DNA from: Methanocorpusculum vombati
Lineage (GTDB): Archaea; Halobacteriota; Methanomicrobia; Methanomicrobiales; Methanocorpusculaceae
Assembly: GCF_026891935.1 (NCBI RefSeq)
Contig: NZ_JAPTGC010000005.1
Location: 1-64,000 of the forward strand
Direction of reading: 5' to 3'
DNA length: 64,000 nt
Shown here piece after piece: positions 27,809-36,967 of this stretch. Positions within the stretch are counted from its first letter, which is position 1. Each line of letters starts with the position of its first letter. A model generated the notes under the pieces. It was given only the letters and a program-made list of their open reading frames with translations. It had not been told where the DNA came from and made no database searches. The position numbers and the translations under genes were made by a program.

Positions 27809-27897
27809 TACTCATTTATTTGCCTTCGACGACTATAATGCTTTCTTCATGGCGTGGCCACTTCGCCCAACATCAATGCCATGCAATGACGAATAAA

Positions 27898-27905
27898 TTT
27901 AAATA
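27898..27905 (+). promoter_or_regulatory. TATA box of a candidate RNA gene
   Basis: TTTAAATA inside an AT-rich stretch is a good archaeal TATA box. No plus-strand protein gene follows within 4 kb. A start about 24 bases downstream would fall on the first base of a strong hairpin. Confidence 0.5.
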
Positions 27906-27927
27906 ATATTGATGCGAATAGTATAGT

Positions 27928-28205
27928 AGCATCCGGTGCCAACAACACCGGATGCAGACAGACCTGTGGAACAAACGCAAGAAAAAAAACGTACGTGATT
28001 CCATGCAGTCACCGTTCAACCGGATACACCACACCACAGAAGTCCGGCAACGACTGACCACACCACACACCTCATCACACACACACCTACACACCAGCCA
28101 ACGTGCGGGAGTTTGCGGGTCTGCCCCAATACAATATCCACCCCCCAAAACGGTTAATGACACACACGTACCACTCTCAAAACCCCCCAATTTTCCTTTT
28201 TAGAT
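27928..28205 (+). ncRNA. Candidate noncoding RNA
   Basis: The predicted transcript begins with a perfect 10-bp hairpin (27929-27938 with 27946-27955, loop CCAACAA), passes through an A-rich and then a CA-rich segment (about 28025-28105), and reaches T-rich runs at 28191-28210. An 83-codon frame exists here, but its product is low-complexity and unlike any family. I do not recognise SRP RNA, RNase P RNA or a C/D-box guide. The call rests on promoter, hairpin and terminator being in register. Confidence 0.4.
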
Positions 28206-28280
28206 TTTTTTAAACCTGAAAACAGCATGCCGTTCGGAATTGTTTTGACGGCATCAAAAACAGCATCTGTAAAAAAAAAG

Positions 28281-29690
28281 TTACAGGTCAGGATTTTTGT
28301 AAGGATCGATCATCTCAATGCCGTGGGATTCCTCTTCCTCACCGTCGATTGCAACCGGGTATTTTCCTGTCAGGCACCCGGTACAGAGATGACTGCACGG
28401 AATGCCGATAGCCTCGACCAGCCCTTCCAGAGAGATGTGGGCAAGGCTTGTTGCCTCAATTGCTTCCCGGACTGCCCCGACGGATTTGTGATGGGAGATC
28501 AGTTCCTCACGCGTCGGGAAGTCGGTACCCAGATAGCACGGCGCAATAATCGGCGGGGACGCCACGCGGAGATGTACCTCCTTTGCGCCGAACTCTCGAA
28601 CGAGTGCGATAATACGGCGCGAGGTCGTGCCCCGGACAATGCTGTCATCCACCAGTACCACGGATTTTCCGGTGATATGACCGCGGACCGGATTCAGTTT
28701 CATCCGGACAGCCATCTCCCGTTTTGCCTGTGTTGGCATGATAAAGGTGCGGCCGGTGTAACGGTTCTTGATCAGTGCCTCCCGGAACGGGATACCTGAT
28801 GCCGCCGCATAGCCGGTGGCAGCGGCAGTGCCGGAGTCCGGAACCGGTGAAACTATGTCAGCAACGACAGGAGACTCACCGGCGAGAAGTGATCCCGTCT
28901 TCTGCCGGACGTCATAGACCGAGATGCCGTCGATCACCGAGTCGGCGCGAGCAAAGTAGATGTACTCAAACACACAGTGGGCGGGAGACTTTGCCGTCAT
29001 GATCTGCCGCGGGTACACATTGTCTGCTTTGAGGCGGATGCTTTCTCCCGGAGCAACATCGCGGAGAAGTTTTGCACCAACCGCGTCAAGAGCCACACTT
29101 TCTGATGCGACAATGTGCCCGCCGTCTTCAAACTCCCCGAGACAAAGCGGCTTGATGCCGAGCGGATCGCGGAATGCATAGAGAACGCCGTCCAGCATGA
29201 AGATGACCGCATACGATCCGCGAATACTCCGCATGCAGAAGCTGATGGCTTCGCCGACGGTGTGACCGTGAATGATCTCGTTTGCGAGAATTGCGGCGAT
29301 CACCTCGGTGTCGGAGGTGGTGGAGAAGATATGACCGCGGCCTTCATACTCATAGCGCAGCTCGTCGGTGTTGACCAGATTTCCATTATGGACAATGGAA
29401 AGGGAGTGACCGCGAAACAGGAAGTTGAACGGCTGAATATTCTCCGGTTTCGATCCGCCGGTGGTCGGATACCGGACATGGCCGAGTCCGGTTTTTCCGG
29501 AGAGGCTTTGCAGAATGTCGTTTGTGAATATCTCGGAAACCAGACCGTATCCTTTGTATTTGTGGACTGTTCCGTTATCGTATGTGGAAATTCCCCCGCT
29601 TTCCTGCCCGCGGTGCTGAAGTGCATACAGTGCCCAGTACAATGAACCCGAAACCTCGAAGTTTGCGACGATGCCTGCGATACCGCACAT
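28281..29690 (-). CDS. purF: Amidophosphoribosyltransferase (intact copy)
   Basis: A 469-residue PurF, which converts PRPP and glutamine to phosphoribosylamine in the first purine step. All glutaminase residues are present: Cys2 in MCGIAGIV, GHVRYPTTG, HNGNLVN and TTSD. The phosphoribosyltransferase motif VVLVDDSIVRGTTS and the flexible loop KNRYTGRTFIMP are intact. Cysteines for the [4Fe-4S] cluster appear in CVFEY, APCYLG and LCTGC. It stands alone, not in the LSm-L37e locus, which holds the degenerate paralog. Confidence 0.95.
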   Translation of the reverse strand: MCGIAGIVANFEVSGSLYWALYALQHRGQESGGISTYDNGTVHKYKGYGLVSEIFTNDILQSLSGKTGLGHVRYPTTGGSKPENIQPFNFLFRGHSLSIVHNGNLVNTDELRYEYEGRGHIFSTTSDTEVIAAILANEIIHGHTVGEAISFCMRSIRGSYAVIFMLDGVLYAFRDPLGIKPLCLGEFEDGGHIVASESVALDAVGAKLLRDVAPGESIRLKADNVYPRQIMTAKSPAHCVFEYIYFARADSVIDGISVYDVRQKTGSLLAGESPVVADIVSPVPDSGTAAATGYAAASGIPFREALIKNRYTGRTFIMPTQAKREMAVRMKLNPVRGHITGKSVVLVDDSIVRGTTSRRIIALVREFGAKEVHLRVASPPIIAPCYLGTDFPTREELISHHKSVGAVREAIEATSLAHISLEGLVEAIGIPCSHLCTGCLTGKYPVAIDGEEEESHGIEMIDPYKNPDL

Positions 29691-29885
29691 GTGTGAGGAG
29701 TATTAGTGCTGCTCGGATTTAGTTCTGTGTCCTGAACCAATGTTGTAGGTAATTCTGTTTGTTGACTGCCATAGTTTTCCCTTGATTGTAACGCCGCCTG
29801 CGAAGTACACGAACAACGAATTTGCATTCATTTCCCGGAAAAGAACGTCCCGATGACTCCCTTGGAAACCTCACCGAAAAAAGAG

Positions 29886-31649
29886 TTATTCCTTTCTCCG
29901 CAGGAGAACTGCCACGGCGAGCAGACTCGCGATCACTCCGCATGCAGGAACAGGTGTCCGGGTCGGCTGGACATCTGCAGCGGTAGGTGTCGGCGGCGCT
30001 GTACTGACACCCGCCCACTTGGGATACTGTGTCATGTCATCGTCGATAGCTTCATCAAAAAAGTTCCATGCGTTGGTACCGTCTTCGTCCTGATACCAGC
30101 CGGAAGTATACTCGTCTCTGGTTGACACGGACGGTTCTTTGATCGCGTTTCCGGAGGATGCAGGAACGTAAGAGTTGGTGAATGCTTTTACCCGTACATT
30201 TGTAGAATGATCCTGTGACAGATCATACCAAGACGCTCCATCTGAACTGCTAAAACTCTGACCGGGTTCTGCATACGTCTCGGAACGGAAACTGTCCTCA
30301 GGAGTACCGGAAGTAGTATCAACAACAATCCATAACTCTTCGCCCGCTTTACGGGATTCTTTAGACAATATAATTACCACGGAAAATGTCTGACCTTCAA
30401 TAAGTTCCACAGGTTCGGTGAGAGGGATTGTTGCATATCCTGCAAACTGCCGTTTTCCTGACTGATATGTTCTCAGTGTACCCGAAGTCGGATCTGAGGC
30501 ATCTGTCAAACCGGTGTGGATTGCAATCCCGTAATTCACATCTGAATTGTTGGTAAAGAAAGAGACTGCATCAATTCTGTCAGAGCCTGACGCGGTAAAG
30601 ACGTTAGCCATTGCTGCGTTTGAAGATCCCGAATAGCACCTGACATTACGTGATGCACCTCCGTCATACTGATAATTTTTCTCATACGTCTCTTTCGGGA
30701 CCATGTCATAGAAATATGCCTCGCACAGGGCTTTATCACAATACGATACCCAGATATATGATTCGTCGCAAATGCCCCATGAGTTCTGAATCAGCCATGC
30801 CCCGTCCTCCCCCGGATTGTTGTTAAAATTACTTGCCGCAAAGTTGTCATCCCATCCGATTAACGTGACCGCGTGATTGGCGGGGACATCGTCATTACAA
30901 TAAAGGGCAGGACATCCATCACTGCAGGGTATCCTGTATATCTCACTCACATTTATCTCAACAGCTGCGGCACCCTGGGTATAAAGCATGTATTTTATCT
31001 CTTGTCTATCCTGCATATTCATCCAGGCCGCGTTTGCCAGAATATAGGTGTCTGCATCAACAGCCAGACTCGTAGGCAGCCCCCGGTTCGTGTCTACGTC
31101 ACTGTAAGGTGCGGATGTCTCGTCAGCGAGTCCTGTCCACGATGCAAGAGTGAATGCTGCAGTCGTCTGATATCCGCCGAGACCCATATAATTCGGATGT
31201 TCTGCAAGTGCACGGTTATAGTTGGGAATAATCCTGTCTCCTTTCAGACCTTCCAGCCCGGCAATAGGTGTCATATTGGTGATATCATCACGCTGATAGG
31301 TAAAGTAGGCAAACTGGTGTTTTGAAAAATTCACATAAGGAAACCCCTTCGTCATCAGATCGGAAGCAGCAGCAGTTGTTGCCGCAAATGCCCAGCAGGT
31401 ACCATAGGTTCCTTGATGTTGTAATGGGAGGTTCTGGTTCAGGAGGTATTCAGCGGGTAGTGACAGTCCGGGTACAACCGTGCCGATATCCTGATCACTG
31501 TCAGGCGGGATGTACCCGTCATCAATATATCCATACTCTGATACGGTAGAGGGAGTCTCATCCGCCGCCGCAGGTGTCACGGCAAACAACAGCATCATCA
31601 GGACTGCAAATGATACGAAAATTGCCGTACCAAAATAACGTTTATTCAT
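29886..31649 (-). CDS. Secreted C1-family (papain-like) cysteine protease, surface anchored
   Basis: A 587-residue exported protein. The ATG at 31649 follows GAGAGG and gives a signal peptide ending near AAADE. The papain-type active site is complete: Q79 and C85 in QHQGTYGTCWAF, H259 in ANHAVTLIGW and N289 in WLIQNSWG. A beta-sandwich, lectin-like region follows (about residues 320-480), as in other archaeal C1 peptidases. A Thr/Pro-rich spacer, hydrophobic helix and RRKE end resemble a PGF-CTERM anchor with PAC in place of PGF. Confidence 0.88.
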   Translation of the reverse strand: MNKRYFGTAIFVSFAVLMMLLFAVTPAAADETPSTVSEYGYIDDGYIPPDSDQDIGTVVPGLSLPAEYLLNQNLPLQHQGTYGTCWAFAATTAAASDLMTKGFPYVNFSKHQFAYFTYQRDDITNMTPIAGLEGLKGDRIIPNYNRALAEHPNYMGLGGYQTTAAFTLASWTGLADETSAPYSDVDTNRGLPTSLAVDADTYILANAAWMNMQDRQEIKYMLYTQGAAAVEINVSEIYRIPCSDGCPALYCNDDVPANHAVTLIGWDDNFAASNFNNNPGEDGAWLIQNSWGICDESYIWVSYCDKALCEAYFYDMVPKETYEKNYQYDGGASRNVRCYSGSSNAAMANVFTASGSDRIDAVSFFTNNSDVNYGIAIHTGLTDASDPTSGTLRTYQSGKRQFAGYATIPLTEPVELIEGQTFSVVIILSKESRKAGEELWIVVDTTSGTPEDSFRSETYAEPGQSFSSSDGASWYDLSQDHSTNVRVKAFTNSYVPASSGNAIKEPSVSTRDEYTSGWYQDEDGTNAWNFFDEAIDDDMTQYPKWAGVSTAPPTPTAADVQPTRTPVPACGVIASLLAVAVLLRRKE

Positions 31650-32028
31650 GAGAACTTTTCCTCTCCTCAGCGAAACAGGCAGACGACCCGATACCCGGGA
31701 AGTGCTTTGTATGTAGTTTTCATTAATCATTTTTAACCAGCTCTCATCCAACTGCTGCGTAAGAACACACCCACAGCAACACAATAGATACTCGTATTTG
31801 AAGATACATTCGGATTGAAAAAGATAAATCTGTCGATTGATTGAACACATTCATCAGAAAAATATGCCGCTGTCACGTGACAGAGGATCGAATGCAGTGC
31901 AAACAACACGACCGGTTCAAAAAAAAACGGAGAAAGAATACTCTCCCTCATACTATGCAACATAATTCCGAAGTTCCCCGTTCCCCGTATGCGGGGATAC
32001 ACACCGGAACCCGGAATGAAAGAGCAGG
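31650..32028. other. Intergenic region with palindromes
   Basis: This 379-base gap separates the protease gene from the end of the arginine decarboxylase gene. It holds the protease promoter (a weak A/T-rich element near 31725-31735, minus strand), a 14-base palindrome at 31870 and a small hairpin at about 31984-31997 (CCCCG and CGGGG). No gene was seen. Confidence 0.5.
31870..31883. promoter_or_regulatory. Perfect 14-base palindrome
   Basis: CTGTCACGTGACAG is its own reverse complement. It shares the half-site TGTCAC with the palindrome at 35130-35146 but with no spacer. It lies about 220 bases upstream of the protease start codon. A dimeric regulator could bind here; function is unproven. 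Confidence 0.35.
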
Positions 32029-32580
32029 TTACGGCAGAATAAAGACCGCGGCAACAACAACGGTCGACCATCTCCCGTCCGCACCGCAGGTTGCAGACGC
32101 GGAAAGGTGGCTGGTTTTGATGATCTTGCCGCTTGCGAGGTACACCTGTTCGCGCTCCTGCCATGCGGTCTCCGGATCAAACGGGATGTCCATGATGGTT
32201 GCAAGCATCGTCGCCGCAAGATCCTCGGCATACTCACCGCACTCGTGACCGGTGATATCTGCGGCATGGTACTCGGAGAGGTAACCGTGCTGTTTTCCGT
32301 GGATCTCCGGGACCGCAAGACCAACGGCTGCGGCGATGTTCTGACCCGGAATATTTGTTTCCGTCCGCGCCATGACACAGTAGACAATTTCACCCGGAGA
32401 AAGACGGGGAAGACCTTCCTCGCGGGAGATGATCTCGGCATCCGGGGGCATGATGGAGGAAACGGTTACGAGGTTGTACGGGGCCAGTCCCGCATCCCTG
32501 AGAGCCATTTCAAAGGATACCAGCTTGTCTTTGTGGACGCCGCATCCCCTGGTGAAAAATACCTTTTCGGGAACAACCAT
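32029..32580 (-). CDS. pdaD: Pyruvoyl-dependent arginine decarboxylase
   Basis: A 183-residue proenzyme that decarboxylates arginine to agmatine. Self-cleavage at a serine in NLVTVSSIMPP produces the beta and alpha chains and the pyruvoyl group, as in the Methanocaldococcus enzyme. The family C-terminal region with ITGHECGEYAEDLAA is present. Agmatine serves polyamine synthesis and the tRNA modification catalysed by TiaS, which is also encoded in this window (50778-52022). Confidence 0.93.
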   Translation of the reverse strand: MVVPEKVFFTRGCGVHKDKLVSFEMALRDAGLAPYNLVTVSSIMPPDAEIISREEGLPRLSPGEIVYCVMARTETNIPGQNIAAAVGLAVPEIHGKQHGYLSEYHAADITGHECGEYAEDLAATMLATIMDIPFDPETAWQEREQVYLASGKIIKTSHLSASATCGADGRWSTVVVAAVFILP

Positions 32581-32760
32581 AATTCTTTAGAAAGTCGGTG
32601 TGCATCTCATTAATAGTTGTGATTTACCCTCCGGCCCCCGAATGTTAACAGTTAATAATCGTGCTCGCTAATTACTTGGTAAGTACTCTGCACCCAGCCG
32701 TATGGATATTCCCCTTTTCCTCCGGCAAAATGAAAATTGTACTAATATTATCAGGTTGAT

Positions 32761-34968
32761 ATGATGGCGGACTCAGTTGTAGACAGTATCCTTGCCGCAC
32801 GCTACTACCGCGTCGGCGAAAAATCCTTTGAGGATGTGTGCCGGCGTGTGGCGGATGCCCTCGGCGAAACACCGGAGGAGACGAAGGAATATTTTGAGGC
32901 GATGATGAACCTCGAATTTCTCCCGAACTCGCCAACGCTGATGAACGCGGGAACACCGCTCGGACAGCTGTCCGCCTGTTTTACGCTGCCGGTGAATGAT
33001 TCCCTGCCGGAGATTTTTGATGCCATCCGCTGGGGCGCAATTATTCACCAGTCGGGCGGCGGTACCGGCTACAACTTTTCCCACCTCAGACCGGAAGGCT
33101 CGCCGGTCCGTTCGACGGACGGTGTTGCGTCCGGCCCGGTGTCGTTTATGCGTGTCTTCAATGCGGCAACGGACGTGATCAAGCAGGGCGGACGCAGGCG
33201 CGGTGCGAACATGGGCATTCTGAATGTCTGGCACAAGGACATCATGAAGTTCATCAGAAGCAAGGCAAAAGAGGGAGACTTCTCAAACTTCAACATCTCG
33301 GTGATGGTGAACGATGAGTTCATGAAAGCCGTTGCCGCAGGCGATCTGGATCGCGAGTGGCTGAAGACGACCGAAGGCGAGTCGGTAACGGTCCGTGAGA
33401 TCTGGGACGGAATTGTGGAAGGGGTCTGGAAGAACGGTGAGCCGGGTATTCTGTTCTATGATACGATTAACCAGAAGAACCCGACGCCGCAGCTGGGGCC
33501 GATCGATACGACGAACCCGTGCGGTGAACAGCCGCTGCTGCCGTTTGAGTCCTGTGTTCTGGGAAGTATCAACCTCGCGAAGTTCATCCGCGCAGACGGG
33601 GTGAACTATGATGCGCTGGATAAGATGACGCGGATGGCGGTCCGGTTTTTAGACGCGGTCATCACGAAGAATGTATTCCCGATTGAGCAGATCAAGGAGG
33701 CGACGAACCGCACCCGGAAAGTCGGCCTTGGTCTGATGGGTGTGCACGATGCGATGCTGATGCTCCGCATTCCGTACGATTCGGAGGCAGGCCGCAACTT
33801 CTGTGAGGAGGTTATGACCCGCATCAATGATGTGGCAACGGAGGAGTCGGAGCGGCTTGGAAAGGAGAAGGGAACGTTCCCGGCATATGAGGGGTCTGTC
33901 TGGGACACGCAGGGGAAGGTTATGCGCAACGCTGCTCTTACGACGATTGCCCCGACAGGGACCATTTCACTGCTTGCAGGATGTTCATCGGGTATTGAGC
34001 CGGTGTTTTCGTATGCGTACACGCGCCGGAACACGGTCGGTAAGACGTTTATCATGGTGCATCCGTACTTCGAGTCGGAGCTGCGCCGCGTAATTGCAGG
34101 ACTGGGCTTTACCGGTGCGGAAGCCGAGGCGAAGCGCGATGAGGTTATCAGTCATGTACATGAGACAGGGTCGGTGCAGGATGTTCTGTGGCTGCCGGAT
34201 GCGTTCCGTGCGGTGTTTAAGACGGCACTGGATATCCGGTGGAAGGATCATGTGCTGATGCAGGCGGTGTTCCAGAAGCATGTGCATGCGTCGATCTCAA
34301 AGACGATCAATATGCCGTTTGCAGCTACGAAGGAGAATGTGGCGGACGCGGTTCTTCTTGCATGGAAGGAGGGCATCAAGGGTATGACGCTGTACCGTAC
34401 CGGTTCTCGGGAGGATGTGGTGCTGGCGCTGGAGAAGAAGGAGGAAAAGAAGGAGGAGGTTGCGGCTGTTCCGGAGCCGAAGGTTGTGCAGCCCCTGTTC
34501 TCCCGCCCGCGTGAGCTGGACGGCAGAACATTCCTGGCCCAGTCGGGATGCTGCCGTCTGTATATTACGGTGAACACGCTGGACGGAAAGCCGATGGAGG
34601 TATTCATCCGGACGGTGGGCGCAGGATGCGAGGCAAGCAGCAATGCACTCGGCAGAAGTATCAGCACGGGTCTGCAGAATGGTGTGCCGTACGAGAAGTT
34701 TGTGAAGCAGTTTGCGAAGGTGAGCTGTATTTCGGCGCTGCGGAATAAGAACTCGGAGGGTCTGTCCTGTGCGGATGTGGTCGGCAAGTGCATTGAGCTT
34801 GCGGCGACGAATCAGGCGATCACAACGCTGGACAACTGGACGGTGGAGACGGTGACGCCCGGAACGAAGAAGGGGAATCCGTGTCCGGAGTGCGGCGAGC
34901 CGCTGGACTTCGGCGAGGGATGCAACATGGGCATCTGCAAGCACTGCGGATGGTCGGGCTGCAGCTGA
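32761..34968 (+). CDS. nrdJ: Adenosylcobalamin-dependent ribonucleotide reductase
   Basis: A 735-residue class II reductase making deoxyribonucleotides. The N-terminal ACFTLPVND cysteine, the NPCGEQPLLPFESC active-site motif (about residues 257-270) and the APTGTISLLAGCSSGIEP segment are intact. There is no ATP-cone. After a charged linker (about residues 560-580) comes a C-terminal domain ending in CPECG, CNMGICKHCGWSGC, typical of the TIGR02504 group. Start is either ATG at 32761 or 32764. The enzyme needs no oxygen. Confidence 0.94.
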   Translation: MMADSVVDSILAARYYRVGEKSFEDVCRRVADALGETPEETKEYFEAMMNLEFLPNSPTLMNAGTPLGQLSACFTLPVNDSLPEIFDAIRWGAIIHQSGGGTGYNFSHLRPEGSPVRSTDGVASGPVSFMRVFNAATDVIKQGGRRRGANMGILNVWHKDIMKFIRSKAKEGDFSNFNISVMVNDEFMKAVAAGDLDREWLKTTEGESVTVREIWDGIVEGVWKNGEPGILFYDTINQKNPTPQLGPIDTTNPCGEQPLLPFESCVLGSINLAKFIRADGVNYDALDKMTRMAVRFLDAVITKNVFPIEQIKEATNRTRKVGLGLMGVHDAMLMLRIPYDSEAGRNFCEEVMTRINDVATEESERLGKEKGTFPAYEGSVWDTQGKVMRNAALTTIAPTGTISLLAGCSSGIEPVFSYAYTRRNTVGKTFIMVHPYFESELRRVIAGLGFTGAEAEAKRDEVISHVHETGSVQDVLWLPDAFRAVFKTALDIRWKDHVLMQAVFQKHVHASISKTINMPFAATKENVADAVLLAWKEGIKGMTLYRTGSREDVVLALEKKEEKKEEVAAVPEPKVVQPLFSRPRELDGRTFLAQSGCCRLYITVNTLDGKPMEVFIRTVGAGCEASSNALGRSISTGLQNGVPYEKFVKQFAKVSCISALRNKNSEGLSCADVVGKCIELAATNQAITTLDNWTVETVTPGTKKGNPCPECGEPLDFGEGCNMGICKHCGWSGCS

Positions 34969-35129
34969 TCGGCCAGCTTTTTTTCTCATGTGGGTTTTTA
35001 CCTCCGCCCGGAGACGGGCGGGACAAACCACAATAATTTCATAACTATTTTTTGAACTTATTCTTACATATAACAATTATTTTTGAAGTTGTGGTTTATG
35101 TAAACTCAGTAACTATTACAACATTGTTT

Positions 35130-35146
35130 TGTCACAATTTGTGACA
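35130..35146. promoter_or_regulatory. Palindromic candidate operator of the zinc-ribbon/SPFH operon
   Basis: TGTCACAA and TTGTGACA flank a single T, a perfect 17-base dyad, 35 bases before the first gene of the operon. A TATA-like TTTATGTA at about 35094-35101 would place the transcription start close to the dyad, a good position for a repressor. No Shine-Dalgarno precedes the start at 35182. Confidence 0.5.
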
Positions 35147-35181
35147 GAACATTCAATTGCTGCACGATCAAAGTATATTGT

Positions 35182-35940
35182 ATGCCACAATTTACTTGTC
35201 CGAAATGTGGTGCCGGACTTGAGGTGAAACCCGGGACACATATTGCCGCCTGCCAATATTGTCAGACCACCACCTACATTGACAGAAGTTCTGCACTCTT
35301 CTTCTATCTAGTGCCTTTCGCGATTGACGAAACAAAAGCAAAAGGAATATTCAAACGCTGGTCCGCGGGGCCGACAATGGCAAAAGAACTGGAACACGAT
35401 GCTGTGATTACAAAGTTTACAAAAGAATATTTCCCGGTCTTTCGGTTCCGCCGGCAGGTGAAGGACAAAGAACAGATCATAGTGAAACCAGCAAAAGGAA
35501 CAACACTGCCCGGCATGCAAAATCTCAGCATTCCACCCGGAAATCTGATAGTATTCGACAGCGCCGCATCAACTGACGGGGCGGAGATCCTGATTCCGGA
35601 TCTCAGCATAGACTCGTATCTCCCGGAACTTCCCGGAAAAGCTCTGGATCAGGCAATCGTGTACTTCCCGGTGTATGAAATCACCTACACCTTCAAAGAA
35701 GAAACCTATGGACTGGTTATTGATGGGTCTTCCGGGGATGTGTACCCTGGCCCGTTCCCGGGAAGAAGTTCCGGATCCTATCTCTCCGTGATGGGACTTG
35801 CCGCAGCTCTCGGTCTTTTTGGCGGATTCCTTGGTATTCTGGTTAATCCTGTCTTTTTCGTACTGGTTATTGCGGGATTTTTTGCCGGTAATATTCTTGG
35901 AACAAAGCTTGTACAAAAAGTTACGGAGCCGGCAAAATGA
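35182..35940 (+). CDS. Zinc-ribbon membrane protein (YdjG-like)
   Basis: A 252-residue protein with an N-terminal TFIIB-type zinc ribbon (C6, C9, C24, C27), a middle beta-rich domain, and two hydrophobic segments near the C terminus (about residues 195-245). It resembles zinc-ribbon membrane proteins encoded beside SPFH proteins in the Bacillus ydjFGHI operon. It is first of six closely packed genes; its stop overlaps the next start (ATGA). A role in envelope stress is inferred. Confidence 0.78.
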   Translation: MPQFTCPKCGAGLEVKPGTHIAACQYCQTTTYIDRSSALFFYLVPFAIDETKAKGIFKRWSAGPTMAKELEHDAVITKFTKEYFPVFRFRRQVKDKEQIIVKPAKGTTLPGMQNLSIPPGNLIVFDSAASTDGAEILIPDLSIDSYLPELPGKALDQAIVYFPVYEITYTFKEETYGLVIDGSSGDVYPGPFPGRSSGSYLSVMGLAAALGLFGGFLGILVNPVFFVLVIAGFFAGNILGTKLVQKVTEPAK

Positions 35941-36956
35941 GTGAAACAGCAAAACTTCTGGTAACTATGACCTGCCCCTCCTGCGGCGGACAGATCCTGT
36001 GTGAGGAAGGGGAAAGCCTTGCCCTGTGTAAATACTGTGACTCGGTTTTCTCTCTGGATGCAGAAGAAGGAGTTGCACAGGTGATGTATAAACTCACTGT
36101 CACCACAAAAGAGGCAGAAGAATCTGTCAAAAACTGGATGACATACGGTGCAATGGCCGAAAACTTAAACAAAGATACAGAGATTGCAGAAATATATCCG
36201 ATCTACCTCCCGTTCTGGCGTCTGATCTCCCGGGGAAAAGCCTGTGTCTGTGGATACGAAGAGCATAAGGATGGTGACGGACATACGAGAAGAACTCCCC
36301 GTGAAGCACTCATCAACCGTGAGTATGTGTACAATGACATTGCCTGCATGCCGGGAGATCTCGGGATTGATTCCATCAGGATTCCAGACAAAGCCCAAGC
36401 GGTCAGCTTCGATGAAGGGGATATGGTAACATTTGCTGCCACCCTTTCCAAAGACGACAGCTATCAGAATGGTTGTGAGGCAATTATCGCCGAAGCAATT
36501 GATGACGGCAAACGGACAATGGATAACGTTACCTTCTCCAAAGGATTCTGTTTCCCCAAAGGATTCACCAAGGTGTACTATCCGTTCTGGATTGTCCGGT
36601 ATATCTATCAGGATCGCAGCTACTTTGCAACCGTTGACGGCATCACCGGTGAAATAGTCTCCGGTCGTGCTCCTGGAAATGTGAAACGGCAGGGTCGGTA
36701 TGCCGGAGGAGGAGGAACCATTGCCGGAGCACTGGCAGGTGCGGGAATCGGTTTTATCGGAATGGGGGAAGATACCGCAGGCTTTGCCGTTCCTCTCCTC
36801 TTCGTTGCGGCGACACTCATCTGGTACAGTTATCAGCAGTTCCGCTACGGAGACGAAGTCCTTCAGGGCAACCTGAAAGGTTCCGGAATTGCGCACGGCG
36901 CAACGATCGGTAAAGTGGACACGGTGGTGACCGGCACACACGATTACTTTTCCTGA
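35937..36956 (+). CDS. Zinc-ribbon membrane protein
   Basis: A 339-residue protein organised like its neighbour: a zinc ribbon (C13, C16, C31, C34), a long middle region containing a second segment like the neighbour's (FPVF/YPIYLPFW motifs near residue 85 and YYPFWIVRY near 215), and a glycine-rich hydrophobic pair at about residues 260-300. It appears to be a diverged duplicate of the first gene. Function unknown. Confidence 0.75.
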   Translation: MSETAKLLVTMTCPSCGGQILCEEGESLALCKYCDSVFSLDAEEGVAQVMYKLTVTTKEAEESVKNWMTYGAMAENLNKDTEIAEIYPIYLPFWRLISRGKACVCGYEEHKDGDGHTRRTPREALINREYVYNDIACMPGDLGIDSIRIPDKAQAVSFDEGDMVTFAATLSKDDSYQNGCEAIIAEAIDDGKRTMDNVTFSKGFCFPKGFTKVYYPFWIVRYIYQDRSYFATVDGITGEIVSGRAPGNVKRQGRYAGGGGTIAGALAGAGIGFIGMGEDTAGFAVPLLFVAATLIWYSYQQFRYGDEVLQGNLKGSGIAHGATIGKVDTVVTGTHDYFS

Positions 36957-36967
36957 GGTGAACTGAA

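Larger units (their letters stand above)
27809..28280. other. Long intergenic region
   Basis: This 472-base gap lies between two minus-strand genes and contains a plus-strand promoter, hairpin, CA-rich body and T-rich end, listed separately as a candidate RNA. Near 28227-28255 a further hairpin (ATGCCGT paired with ACGGCAT) and a minus-strand T9 run (28271-28279) probably serve as the terminator of the purF gene. Confidence 0.6.

Noticed and set aside
28025-28110. CA-rich stretch that looks like a repeat array
   Set aside because: The units are irregular dinucleotide-like runs, not spaced repeats; it is not a CRISPR.
27952-28203. An 83-codon plus-strand frame inside the candidate RNA
   Set aside because: The product is Thr/His/Pro-rich because of the CA-rich DNA, has no ribosome site and resembles no family.
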